Assembly (NCBI RefSeq): GCF_031426495.1 | Contig: NZ_JANPLK010000071.1 | Span: 1-32,984 of the forward strand | Length of the DNA: 32,984 bases | Source of the DNA: Gemmatimonas sp. | Lineage (GTDB): Bacteria > Gemmatimonadota > Gemmatimonadetes > Gemmatimonadales > Gemmatimonadaceae | Direction of reading: 5' to 3' | Part shown: one piece after another, positions 6,873-15,099 of the stretch | Layout of the letters: every line of letters starts with the position of its first letter | Numbering within the stretch: the first letter of the stretch is position 1 | Made by a program: the position numbers and the translations under genes | Notes under the pieces: generated by a model | Seen by the model: only the letters and a program-made list of their open reading frames with translations | Databases searched by the model: none | Told to the model about the DNA's origin: nothing

Positions 6873-8086
6873 CGCGCGGCCTGCCGGTAGTGCGTGAGGT
6901 AGCGATCGGCCACAGTCGCCGGAGAAAACCGCACGAGCATTTCATCCCGTGCGGTCATGCCGAGAGCCGCCGCCGTCGTCCCATCGGCCAACAAGCGGGC
7001 AAGAGCTTCGCCCAACGCCTGCGTATCGCCCACGGTGACCAGCGTTCCACCGTGGTCGGGACGCACCACGTCGATCAGCCCACCGTCCGCGTAGGCCACA
7101 ACGGGCGTGCCGCACAGCTGCGCTTCGACTGCCACTAAGCCAAGTCCTTCTTCACGCGACGGTATGGCCAGTGCACACGCGCCTTGATACAGCGGCACCA
7201 GTGCCGGCTGTGTCAGTGCGCCGTGCCATCGTACGCGGTCTTCGAGACCACGTGCTGCGGCACGCGCCTTCAACGCATCGGCGTCCGGCCCGTCGCCGAC
7301 CACGTCGAGCGTCGTCGGTCCGCCATCGCGCTGTGCGTCGTACGCGCACATCGCTGGCGACACCATGGCGTCGAGCAAGTCCGCGAGGCCCTTCTGCGCG
7401 TTCAGCCGGCCCACGAAGAGAATTCCACGTCGGGCGGCCGAGGTGTCGGCGGGCGGCGCGAAGTGTCGCGCATTGATCGGCATCGGTGACACGACGATGG
7501 TCGCGTCGGGCACGATGCGACGCGCGGTGTCGGCGAGCCACCCTGAGACGGCCGTACACATCGCGGCTTCGCCAAGCACGGCACGCATGATGGGGTGCGC
7601 CGGCGCGGTGCGCTGGGCCAGACGCACATCGGATCCGTGCATCGTGATCATCAGTGGCGGATCACCTGCGCGCCGCGCGCGCCAGAGTGCGAGTGCCGAC
7701 GGGAACCACCAGTGGGCATGCACAATGTCGTAGGGCGCCCCGGCGCGCGCCGCTGCATCGAGCTGCGCTCGCACCGCCCGACGTAACGCGCGCAGCATCC
7801 GCAGCAGCGACACCTTTCCGGTCCACGATCCCATGACCTGCTCGGCCATGTTACCGGCATACGCGAGCGTCATCTGCGCATCGCTGGCGTAGCGTACATG
7901 CTGGATGCGCACGCCTTCGAGCGTCGCCTCGTCGGCAAGACCGGCCGCGCCAGGCGCAATGATGTGGACCGTGGCACCGGCCGTCTGCAGCGCGACCGCG
8001 AGCCTCAGCACGAACGAACCGGCCGCATCGCCGTCGAAGCGCGGCACATTGTGTGTGACAAACAGCACGCGCGCGGCGCGAGGCAC
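6869..8086 (-). CDS. Family 4 glycosyltransferase (GT-B fold)
   Basis: A 405-residue enzyme. The N-terminal Rossmann domain opens with VLFVTHNVPRFDGDAAGSFV. The nucleotide-sugar-binding C-terminal domain shows GILFVGRLNAQKGLADLLDA, DVVGDGPD, the loop SREEGLGLVAVEAQLCGTPVVA (the EX7E motif of GT4 retaining transferases) and a closing helix. It probably adds a sugar to a cytoplasmic glycan intermediate; donor and acceptor cannot be read from the sequence. It starts with GTG at 8086, 14 bp after the preceding gene, and overlaps the next gene by 4 bp. Confidence 0.88.
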   Translation of the reverse strand: MPRAARVLFVTHNVPRFDGDAAGSFVLRLAVALQTAGATVHIIAPGAAGLADEATLEGVRIQHVRYASDAQMTLAYAGNMAEQVMGSWTGKVSLLRMLRALRRAVRAQLDAAARAGAPYDIVHAHWWFPSALALWRARRAGDPPLMITMHGSDVRLAQRTAPAHPIMRAVLGEAAMCTAVSGWLADTARRIVPDATIVVSPMPINARHFAPPADTSAARRGILFVGRLNAQKGLADLLDAMVSPAMCAYDAQRDGGPTTLDVVGDGPDADALKARAAARGLEDRVRWHGALTQPALVPLYQGACALAIPSREEGLGLVAVEAQLCGTPVVAYADGGLIDVVRPDHGGTLVTVGDTQALGEALARLLADGTTAAALGMTARDEMLVRFSPATVADRYLTHYRQAAR

Positions 8087-8100
8087 CGAGGCGCCGGCCG

Positions 8101-9144
8101 TCAGCGGCGGTCGCGATCGACGCCGGAGGTCACGCTGGGCGCGACGTCGTCGGCATCCTCGTCCTGCTGCGCACTGGCCAACTCGTCGAGTTCGCGCCGC
8201 AACTCCCGCACCTCGGAGCGCTGTTGCGCGATCTGCTCACCGAGCAACCCGGTGGCAAAGAAGATCGAGCCGAGCATGAGGCAGGTCTGGATCACCGTCC
8301 ACACCCAACGCTGCCCCTGTCCGGTCATCGCCAGCCACACGAGCGCGCCCAGTCCGGACAGCACGCCGAGGGCGAACAGCGCCACCCCGATCATGCCGAA
8401 CGCGAGCAACGGCTTCTGGCCAAACTTGAGTTCGAACCAGACGGCGACCATGTCGAGCACCCCGATCGGGATGCGAGACAACCCGAACTTCGACCGGCCC
8501 GAATGACGCGCATAGAGCGGCACCGGGACTTCGGTCACCGTGAAGCCTTGCGCCGCCGCCATCACGATCATGTACCGATGGAAATCAGGACGCATCGGCA
8601 GCGCTGCCATGATTTCGCGACGATACGCCTTCACGTTGTTCAGATCGCGCACCGGCACATGAAAGAGCGTGCGACTGAGCTTGTTGTAGATGCCCGACAC
8701 GAACGCCTTCTCGTATTTGCCTTGCTTGTATCCCGTGACCATGTCCGACTCACCCGCCAGAATCGGGTTCACCAGCCGCGGAATATCCTCAGGCTTGAAT
8801 TGCAGGTCGGCGGGATAGAACACCAGCACGCGCCCGTGCGACTGGAGATACCCGGTGCGCAGGGCTTCGGCGATGCCGCGCTGCGCGCGGTGGCGCACCG
8901 GCCGCAAAAACGGGTATGGCGTACGAAGCTCCTGCAGCAGCGCCCAGCTTCCGTCGGTCGATCCATCGTCGACGACGACGACCTCGTAGCGGGCGGACTC
9001 ATTCCGGAAGGTCGCCTCACAGAGCTCGAGAAAGAGCGCGAGGTTGCCTGCCTCGTCCTTCGCAGGCACGAGGACGCTGACGTCGACGACAGGAGTTGAC
9101 GTCGCACGGGACACGCGCCGGAGCGGACGAGCGGAGACGGCCAT
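8101..9144 (-). CDS. GT2 glycosyltransferase with membrane helices (GtrB/ArnC-like)
   Basis: A 347-residue protein. Residues from about 20 to 230 form a GT2 domain with VSVLVPAKDEAGNL, VVVDDGSTDGS and FYPADLQF as the DXD-equivalent, plus the ending YARHSGRSKFGLSRI. Two hydrophobic hairpin segments follow (from LLAFGMIGVALFALGVLSG to TVIQTCLMLGSIFFATGLL). A charged C-terminal tail beginning IAQQRSEVRELRRELDEL is likely a short coiled coil. This is the architecture of polyprenyl-phosphate sugar transferases such as GtrB, ArnC and CsbB. Its presence beside YfhO and the flippase-like gene fits a lipid-carrier glycosylation pathway. It lies 39 bp downstream of rpoN. Confidence 0.86.
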   Translation of the reverse strand: MAVSARPLRRVSRATSTPVVDVSVLVPAKDEAGNLALFLELCEATFRNESARYEVVVVDDGSTDGSWALLQELRTPYPFLRPVRHRAQRGIAEALRTGYLQSHGRVLVFYPADLQFKPEDIPRLVNPILAGESDMVTGYKQGKYEKAFVSGIYNKLSRTLFHVPVRDLNNVKAYRREIMAALPMRPDFHRYMIVMAAAQGFTVTEVPVPLYARHSGRSKFGLSRIPIGVLDMVAVWFELKFGQKPLLAFGMIGVALFALGVLSGLGALVWLAMTGQGQRWVWTVIQTCLMLGSIFFATGLLGEQIAQQRSEVRELRRELDELASAQQDEDADDVAPSVTSGVDRDRR

Positions 9145-9183
9145 TCGGAGAGCGAGGTGATCGCGTTCAGTCGCGCGCGCGGG

Positions 9184-10671
9184 TCACACGCGCTTGCGCA
9201 TACGGGCGGGCAGCACGCCGAGTTGGTCACGGTACTTGGCGACCGTACGACGCGCGATCTGTACACCGGTTTGCTGCAGGATCTCGACGATGGCCTGATC
9301 CGTGAGCGGATTCTTGGTGTCTTCGCCCGAAACCAGCTTCTGAATCTGATCCTTGATGCCGCGCGCCGACACGTCGTCACCATCGCTGGTGGCGAGCCCG
9401 GAGGAGAAGAAGAACTTGAGCGGCAGGACACCGCGCGGCGTTTGCACGAACTTCTCGTTGGTCACGCGACTGACAGTGGATTCATGCATTCCCACCGCTT
9501 CGGCCACTTCACGCAGGGTGAGCGGACGAAGCGCCTGCACACCACGCTCGAAGAAGTCGCGCTGCCGATCGACGATGTAGTGCATGACCTTGAGCATCGT
9601 CTGGCGACGCTGCTCGATGGCCTGAATCATCCAGTTGGCCGAGTTCAGCTTGCTGGCGATGAAGTCCTTGCTCTCGGTGTCGAACTTCTTCTTGTCGCGG
9701 GCGATCTCCTGATACGCACGCGAGAGCTTGAGCCGAGGCAGGTTCCCGTCGTTCAGAAAGATATGATACGCCTGGTCGATCTTGTCGACGACGAGATCGG
9801 GGATGATGTAGTTGTCACCGCCGGCGCTGTAGCGCAGACCGGGCTTCGGATCGAGCTTGGCGATTTCATCGGCGGCGCTCTGCACTTCCTGCGCGCTGAT
9901 GCTGAACCGCTTCGACAGCTCGCTCCACCGGTGCGAGATCAGCTCTTCGAATGATTCCTCGACGAGCCGATACGCCATGGAGTCCCGATGGCCGGCCGCG
10001 CGTAACTGCAGCAGCAGGCATTCGCGCAGATCGCGTGCGCCGACGCCGGGCGGATCGAGCTCTTGAATGATCGCGAGCATCGCCTGCATCTCGGCGTCGC
10101 TGAATGGCGCGACTTCCGCGTCGCGCTCTTCCGCTTCGGCCGCAAGCCACTCGTTCACCCCGCGCTGGATGACCTCGAGCGGACAGGCGAGATATCCATC
10201 GTCGGAAATATTGCCGACGAACTCATCGGCGAGGATCGCCTCGCGCGGCGACATCTCGATCAACGACAGCTGTTCGGTGAGATGATCCGACAGATGCTTC
10301 GTGTCGACGGTGACCGGCTCGTACCATTCCCGCTGTTCGTGCTCTTCCCGCTGCCCGCCCGTCTCGAAGCCGTCAAGCAACACCGCTTCCCAATCGACAT
10401 CGTCGTCACCGGTCTTCTCCGGCTCAGACTCGATGGCCGTTTCCGGTTCGGCCAGATCCTGTGCCTCCGGCACTTCGTCCGCATCGGCGGATTCGTCGTC
10501 TTCGTCCTCAGGCTCCACGAGATCGAGAAACGGATTCGTGAGGAGCTCCTGCTTGAGGTGCTGCTGCAAGTCGAGCAGGGGCATGTACAGCAAATCCATC
10601 GCCTGATACAGGCGCGGATTGACTTTGAGCTCCTGCCGGAGTCCGGTGCTCTGTTGGAGACCTGGCCTCAT
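9184..10671 (-). CDS. rpoN: RNA polymerase sigma-54 factor
   Basis: A 495-residue sigma-54. Region I is Gln/Leu rich (LRQELKVNPRLYQAMDLLYM), region II is acidic (EDEDDESADADE onwards), then come the core-binding region, the helix-turn-helix LREVAEAVGMHESTVSRVTNEK and the C-terminal RpoN box ARRTVAKYRDQLGVL. It directs RNA polymerase to -24/-12 promoters that need an AAA+ activator. Its ATG overlaps the lptB stop by 4 bp. The lptA-lptB-rpoN order is widely conserved in Proteobacteria. There the next genes are usually hpf and ptsN; here they are glycosyltransferases. Confidence 0.97.
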   Translation of the reverse strand: MRPGLQQSTGLRQELKVNPRLYQAMDLLYMPLLDLQQHLKQELLTNPFLDLVEPEDEDDESADADEVPEAQDLAEPETAIESEPEKTGDDDVDWEAVLLDGFETGGQREEHEQREWYEPVTVDTKHLSDHLTEQLSLIEMSPREAILADEFVGNISDDGYLACPLEVIQRGVNEWLAAEAEERDAEVAPFSDAEMQAMLAIIQELDPPGVGARDLRECLLLQLRAAGHRDSMAYRLVEESFEELISHRWSELSKRFSISAQEVQSAADEIAKLDPKPGLRYSAGGDNYIIPDLVVDKIDQAYHIFLNDGNLPRLKLSRAYQEIARDKKKFDTESKDFIASKLNSANWMIQAIEQRRQTMLKVMHYIVDRQRDFFERGVQALRPLTLREVAEAVGMHESTVSRVTNEKFVQTPRGVLPLKFFFSSGLATSDGDDVSARGIKDQIQKLVSGEDTKNPLTDQAIVEILQQTGVQIARRTVAKYRDQLGVLPARMRKRV

Positions 10672-11876
10672 GACGTCACCACCTCTTCATCAGCTTCAGC
10701 GAAGCGTGCGCGGAGTCGCGCGGTAAGCGTCGGCCCCAGGTATTTCTCAGCAACCGTATCATCGAACACCAGTTCACGAACGGTGCCAGAGACTTTCACC
10801 TGCCCATCGAACATGATGTACGCGCGGTCCACGATGTCCAGCGTCTGCTCAACATTGTGGTCACTGATGAGCACGCCGATGCCCCGAAGGCGCAGTCCCG
10901 CCACGATGGTTTGGATGTCGTGCACCGCGATCGGATCGACGCCCGCGAACGGTTCGTCGAGCATCATGAACTTGGGCTGCGTCACCAATGCCCGTGTGAT
11001 TTCGAGTCGACGGCGCTCGCCACCGGAGAGCTGGAAGGCCCGGCTGCTGCGGAGGTGCTTGATACTGAGTTCGTCGAGCAGCGTTTCTAGGCGCTCCTTC
11101 CGCTCGGCCGCAGAGAGCGGCAGCGTTTCGAGGATCGCCAGAATATTTTGCTCGACGGTGAGCTTCCGGAAGATGGAAGGCTCCTGCGAGAGGTACCCGA
11201 TGCCCTGGCGGGCACGCTGATACATCGGCATGCCAGTAATGTCCTGCCCATCGAGTGTGATGCGTCCCGACTGCGGTTCGATGAGACCGACCAGCATGTA
11301 GAACGTGGTCGTTTTTCCGGCACCGTTAGGTCCCAGCAGGCCGACGATTTCGCCTTGCGCGACGTTCAAGGCCACGTCGTTCACGACGCGACGGCCGCGA
11401 TACGCCTTTATCAATCCTTCAGCGCTGAGCACCGAGTCGCCGGTCACGGGCAGGCTCACGGCGGGTGTGGGCGTGCGGCCAACCCGTGGAAACTCGCCGG
11501 TCGCCTTCAGCTGACGCGCAAGCTCGGCGCGATGCGCCCGCAGTGCCGTCCAAAGTGTTGGCGACACCTGAACCGTGGACTCCGGCGACGCCAGGCCATG
11601 CGCCGGAACCTCCAGCACCCCACCGGCCGCCAGCCGTGGCAAGACCGCCGTCGCCAGATGCGCACGGACCTCGTCCATCGGAAGCCGCGGACCGTCGGCG
11701 TGCTGCTCGATGTATCGGCCGGCGATGGCGTGAAGAGCCGCCGAGCCGTGCGCGTCGGCCGCCTCGATGACCGCGCCAAGGGCCGATGCCATCGACCGGT
11801 CGCCGTGCACGACGCGATCGACCAACGCGAGGGTCTCCTCGAGCGACGTCGGCGTGGGCGAAGCGGAATCGGTCAT
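10668..11876 (-). CDS. lptB: LPS export ABC transporter ATPase LptB with long N-terminal extension
   Basis: The ABC domain starts near residue 150 (LSAEGLIKAYRGRRVVNDVAL) and shows Walker A GPNGAGKT (182-189), the signature LSGGERRR, Walker B FMMLDEPFAGVD and the switch His in ISDHNVEQ. It closely resembles LptB, which energises LPS extraction by LptFG. LptB is normally about 240 residues; this frame has 402. The extra residues 1-148 look helical with a possible winged-helix-like part (VRAHLATAVLPRLAAGGVLEV), which I do not recognise. The long start is favoured because its ATG overlaps the stop of the upstream LptA-like gene (ATGA). An in-frame GTG at Val144 could give a normal-length protein. 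lptF and lptG are not in the window. Confidence 0.92.
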   Translation of the reverse strand: MTDSASPTPTSLEETLALVDRVVHGDRSMASALGAVIEAADAHGSAALHAIAGRYIEQHADGPRLPMDEVRAHLATAVLPRLAAGGVLEVPAHGLASPESTVQVSPTLWTALRAHRAELARQLKATGEFPRVGRTPTPAVSLPVTGDSVLSAEGLIKAYRGRRVVNDVALNVAQGEIVGLLGPNGAGKTTTFYMLVGLIEPQSGRITLDGQDITGMPMYQRARQGIGYLSQEPSIFRKLTVEQNILAILETLPLSAAERKERLETLLDELSIKHLRSSRAFQLSGGERRRLEITRALVTQPKFMMLDEPFAGVDPIAVHDIQTIVAGLRLRGIGVLISDHNVEQTLDIVDRAYIMFDGQVKVSGTVRELVFDDTVAEKYLGPTLTARLRARFAEADEEVVTS

Positions 11877-13570
11877 GACGGTCGGCGAGAGATGGTGACG
11901 ACGGTGGCGGACATCGGAGCAAACATCGGAGCCGGAGGCTCCGGCAGCGGGGCAAGGGGGGCAACGGGAGGCTTCTTGGCGGGCGGCTTCCGCACGGTAC
12001 TGTCGGCAAGACTGTCCGGAGCCGGTTCGAGATACAGCCCCGACGCTGAGGAATCTACTCGAACATCCCGCACCGAGCCCGTATCGAACTGCACGAAGAT
12101 GCGCTGACCGCGCACATAGTTCAGCGCCGGCGGTGCCGTGGGTCCCTTTTTCGAGGCGATCTGAAAGAGCGAACTGGCGTTCCCGAAGGCGCGGATCTCC
12201 TTAATTCGCGTCTGCTTACTCGTGTCGGCGGCCACCTGCGCGGTGTCGAAGTACGCAAAGAGGCTGTCGCCACGCAGCATGTCACGATCGGTCGACTTGA
12301 TCTTGAGCGTATCCGCAACGCCTCGTGCCACGGCTCCTCCGATCGCGCGGACTTCCCGCGGCCGCTGGTCGGCCAGCACGATACGCATCGAGTCGGCTTC
12401 GACATCCTGCTGCGGCGTCTTGGCGCGAGCGCGACCTTTGCCGAAGGCATAGGCTTCATCAATCTTTTGCTCCTTCAGGCGCAGATCGATGCGTTCGGCG
12501 TTGATCACCAGATCCTTATTGGTGGCGGTCGCGCTGTGCAGCGCGAACACGCGATCGAGCTTCTTGTCGGTGGTGAACAGGTCGATGGTATCCCCATTCA
12601 ACGTGAACGCCTGCGACGTGTCGATGCTGCGAATACGCGCCGCGCGCACCAGCCGCGCCAGCTGAGTGATCTTGTTGTAGGCCAGAGAATCCGAACGCCC
12701 GATGATCTTCTCGCGCGTGATGATCACATCGCCCCAGCCCAGCACGAGCGTGTCGCCGACATCTTCGAACCGATCCGCCGTCACGATCGTGGGCTGCCCC
12801 GCCTTGCCACTGCTGTCCTTCTCGATGAGTTGCGCGGTGGGCCGGTTCGGTGCGACCAGCTTGGCGACCGGACGTCCCGGCATGACCCGGTAGTACTCGA
12901 TGTTCGGTCCGCTGAATGTGCTGCCGGACGCCAGCTGTGTGGCCACCACGCCGCCGTCGGCAAACAGCCGTCCTTCCCGCGTGAAGTACGTGGCATGCGC
13001 AGCCGTCACCCGCAGCTTATTCGGTTCCTCGTACACGACGTTGCCGTACATGTTGACGATGCCGGCCGACTCGAACTGCTCGGCGCTGTCCGCGCTGATC
13101 CGATTGTTCTCGCCCTGACAACGGCCGACGAAGCCACCGCCGATGAAGGTGTTCGCCGTGCTATCGGGAAGGCGCGTGTACAGCAGTCGGGTTTCCGGAG
13201 GACTGTCGGCGAAATCCAACACACAGTTTCGCGTCGTGGCAGACGCCGTCGACTTCTTCGAGGGACGCTTCTTGGCCGCGACCACGCTGTCTTCACGAGC
13301 TTTCACCAGCACGGCGCTATCGCGCTTCGCTGCACTGTCCTTTCCCGCCGCCATCGCCAGTAGCGCGAGTGAGTCGGCACGCACAGAATCGGCACGCACC
13401 GAATCGGCACGCGCACCGACCCGGACCGCGCTGTCCGACACCACGCCCATGGTAACGGGCGTGACCGACGTCGCCCCACGACGCGCCCCGCGGCAACCAG
13501 CGAAAATCGCCAGCAGCGAGACCGTGCCGAGCACGGTGATGGCGCGAATGCGAGAGCGGCGAAGTATCAC
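11873..13570 (-). CDS. lptA: LptA/OstA-like periplasmic LPS transport protein (large, lipoprotein)
   Basis: A 565-residue exported protein. Its signal peptide ends in LLAIFAGC, a lipobox-like site with Cys26. A low-complexity linker rich in Ala, Asp, Ser, Val and Arg follows (residues about 40-110, including SVRADSVRADS repeats). The rest is beta-rich with repeated OstA-type units such as FESAGIVNMYGNVVYEE, LRVTAAHATYF, LFADGGVV and EIRAFGNASSLF. LptA forms the periplasmic bridge for LPS but is usually about 180 residues. This one is about three times longer, so it may hold several OstA units or resemble the N-terminal domain of LptD. The C-terminus is Pro-rich. It sits between lptC (3-bp gap) and lptB (4-bp overlap). 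Confidence 0.8.
   Translation of the reverse strand: MILRRSRIRAITVLGTVSLLAIFAGCRGARRGATSVTPVTMGVVSDSAVRVGARADSVRADSVRADSLALLAMAAGKDSAAKRDSAVLVKAREDSVVAAKKRPSKKSTASATTRNCVLDFADSPPETRLLYTRLPDSTANTFIGGGFVGRCQGENNRISADSAEQFESAGIVNMYGNVVYEEPNKLRVTAAHATYFTREGRLFADGGVVATQLASGSTFSGPNIEYYRVMPGRPVAKLVAPNRPTAQLIEKDSSGKAGQPTIVTADRFEDVGDTLVLGWGDVIITREKIIGRSDSLAYNKITQLARLVRAARIRSIDTSQAFTLNGDTIDLFTTDKKLDRVFALHSATATNKDLVINAERIDLRLKEQKIDEAYAFGKGRARAKTPQQDVEADSMRIVLADQRPREVRAIGGAVARGVADTLKIKSTDRDMLRGDSLFAYFDTAQVAADTSKQTRIKEIRAFGNASSLFQIASKKGPTAPPALNYVRGQRIFVQFDTGSVRDVRVDSSASGLYLEPAPDSLADSTVRKPPAKKPPVAPLAPLPEPPAPMFAPMSATVVTISRRPS
13371..13415 (-). repeat. Three tandem 15-bp repeats in the lptA linker
   Basis: Three consecutive 15-bp units differing by one to three bases (13371-13385, 13386-13400, 13401-13415) encode on the - strand the pentapeptide repeat VRADS. 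They lie in the low-complexity linker after the signal peptide. Confidence 0.85.
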
Positions 13571-13573
13571 GCG

Positions 13574-14140
13574 TTATTTGGTAGGAATCTTGACGGGCGC
13601 GAGGCCCTTGCAGTTACGGAGACAGCGGAACTTCGTGAGCTGCGGATCTGACTCGAATCCAAGGCCGGTAAAGGTGCGCGACGGCTCATTCAGGACGAAC
13701 GTGCTATCAGTAAAAATCTGATTGCGGACCTGATCGTACACGAGCTGCTGGGACGACAGCCGTTTTCCATCATCGCGAACGACCACGACATCACCGCGCG
13801 CATCGAGGCGGGAGAGCCGGAGGTTGTACGTGCCCGCCTTGGCGGTGAGCACGCCATCCCTGATACCCACGGTCGTGTAAAACGTGACGTTCACCCGACG
13901 CAGCTCCATCCGTGTGGCGTCGTCGTACGACATGGCGGTGTCCGCGAGTAGCACACCCTTCGAAATGCCTTGGTCGGTCAGAAACGTGCGAAAGCCAAAA
14001 ATGATCTGATCTGCCGAGTCGGGAATGGCGGTTTTCGTGGCCTTCGCCTTGACCTGTGTCTTGCCTTTTGCGTTCGGGCAGGCGGCGGCAGACAGCACCA
14101 GCGCGCTCAGGCTCAACGCGGCAGTTGTGCGCCACTTCAT
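13574..14140 (-). CDS. lptC: LPS export protein LptC-like lipoprotein
   Basis: A 188-residue protein with a hydrophobic N-terminus (TTAALSLSALVLSAAAC) ending at Cys21, so either a lipoprotein or a membrane-tethered protein. It is followed by an LptC-type beta domain: FLTDQGISKGVLLADTAMSY, RRVNVTFYTTVGIRDGVLTA, LDARGDVVVV and SSQQLVYDQVRNQIFTDSTFVL. LptC passes LPS from LptFGB to LptA. The E. coli protein is held by a membrane helix, whereas this one appears lipidated. Two Cys in the tail (CLRNC) are unusual. Its ATG overlaps the kdsD stop by 4 bp. Confidence 0.85.
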   Translation of the reverse strand: MKWRTTAALSLSALVLSAAACPNAKGKTQVKAKATKTAIPDSADQIIFGFRTFLTDQGISKGVLLADTAMSYDDATRMELRRVNVTFYTTVGIRDGVLTAKAGTYNLRLSRLDARGDVVVVRDDGKRLSSQQLVYDQVRNQIFTDSTFVLNEPSRTFTGLGFESDPQLTKFRCLRNCKGLAPVKIPTK

Positions 14141-15099
14141 GCCGCGCCCGCCCGCATCAGGTCGTGCAGATGCACGATCCCGACAAGATGCTTCTGCTCA
14201 TCCAGCACCGGCATCGCCATGATGCCATGCGTCTCCATACGGTGCACCACAGCACTCCCCAGTTCATGAACGTACGCCATCCGTGGCGTGGTGGTCATCA
14301 CCGACGCCACGGGCACGGACAACACGTCCGCATGGCGCTCGAGCAAACGCGTCAGGTCGCCTGCGGTGACGACCCCGAACACGCAATCATGTTCCACGAC
14401 CACGACGATTCCGCGACGCTCGGCAAGCAAGATGATGGCCTCGCGCATGGTTGCGGCGCGATCGAGCACCGGCAGATCCGACGACACCATGACGTCGCTG
14501 ACACGCGTGAGCAACCGCCGACCGAGCGATCCTCCAGGATGAAAGCGGGCGAAATCCTCGGCGCGAAATCCCTTCTCCTCCATCAGCGCGACCGCTAGCG
14601 CGTCGCCGAGCGCCATCGTGACGGTGGTACTGGTCGTTGGCGCGAGATCATGCGGGCACGCTTCCTCCCGGACACCAAGATCCAGCGTGACATCGGCGTG
14701 CCGTGACAAGCGCGACGAACGCTCGGCCGTCATCGCGATCATGCGCACGCCCAAGCGCGCGAGCGCGTCGATGAGTCCGAGCAACTCCTGACTCTCGCCG
14801 CTTTTCGAGATCAGTATGGCGACGTCGTCCGCGCCAACGATACCGAGGTCGCCGTGCACACTCTCCACGGGATGCAGAAACATCGCGGGCGAGCCGGTGG
14901 ACGTGAACGTCGCGGCCATCTTGCGACCGACCAGACCGGACTTGCCAACGCCGGCAATGATGACGCGTCCACGGCACGCAGCCAACAACTGGACGGCGCG
15001 CACGAAGTCGTCGCCCAACACGCGCTCGACATCAGCCAGTGCAGCCGCTTCGAGATGCAGAACGCGGCGCCCGCGCTCGATGATCAGTTCAGCAGTCAT
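14137..15099 (-). CDS. kdsD: Arabinose-5-phosphate isomerase (KpsF/GutQ family)
   Basis: Interconverts ribulose-5-phosphate and arabinose-5-phosphate, the first step of Kdo synthesis. The protein has 320 residues: an N-terminal SIS domain with GRVIIAGVGKSGLVGRKMAATF, STGSPAMFLHPVESVHGDLG and ISKSGESQELL, then two CBS domains (VMVSSDLPVLDRAATMREAI and VASVMTTTPRMAYVHEL). The length and domain order match KdsD. Its start codon overlaps the kdsC stop by 4 bp, and all the Kdo genes are clustered here, so a Kdo role rather than glucitol metabolism is favoured. Confidence 0.95.
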   Translation of the reverse strand: MTAELIIERGRRVLHLEAAALADVERVLGDDFVRAVQLLAACRGRVIIAGVGKSGLVGRKMAATFTSTGSPAMFLHPVESVHGDLGIVGADDVAILISKSGESQELLGLIDALARLGVRMIAMTAERSSRLSRHADVTLDLGVREEACPHDLAPTTSTTVTMALGDALAVALMEEKGFRAEDFARFHPGGSLGRRLLTRVSDVMVSSDLPVLDRAATMREAIILLAERRGIVVVVEHDCVFGVVTAGDLTRLLERHADVLSVPVASVMTTTPRMAYVHELGSAVVHRMETHGIMAMPVLDEQKHLVGIVHLHDLMRAGAA

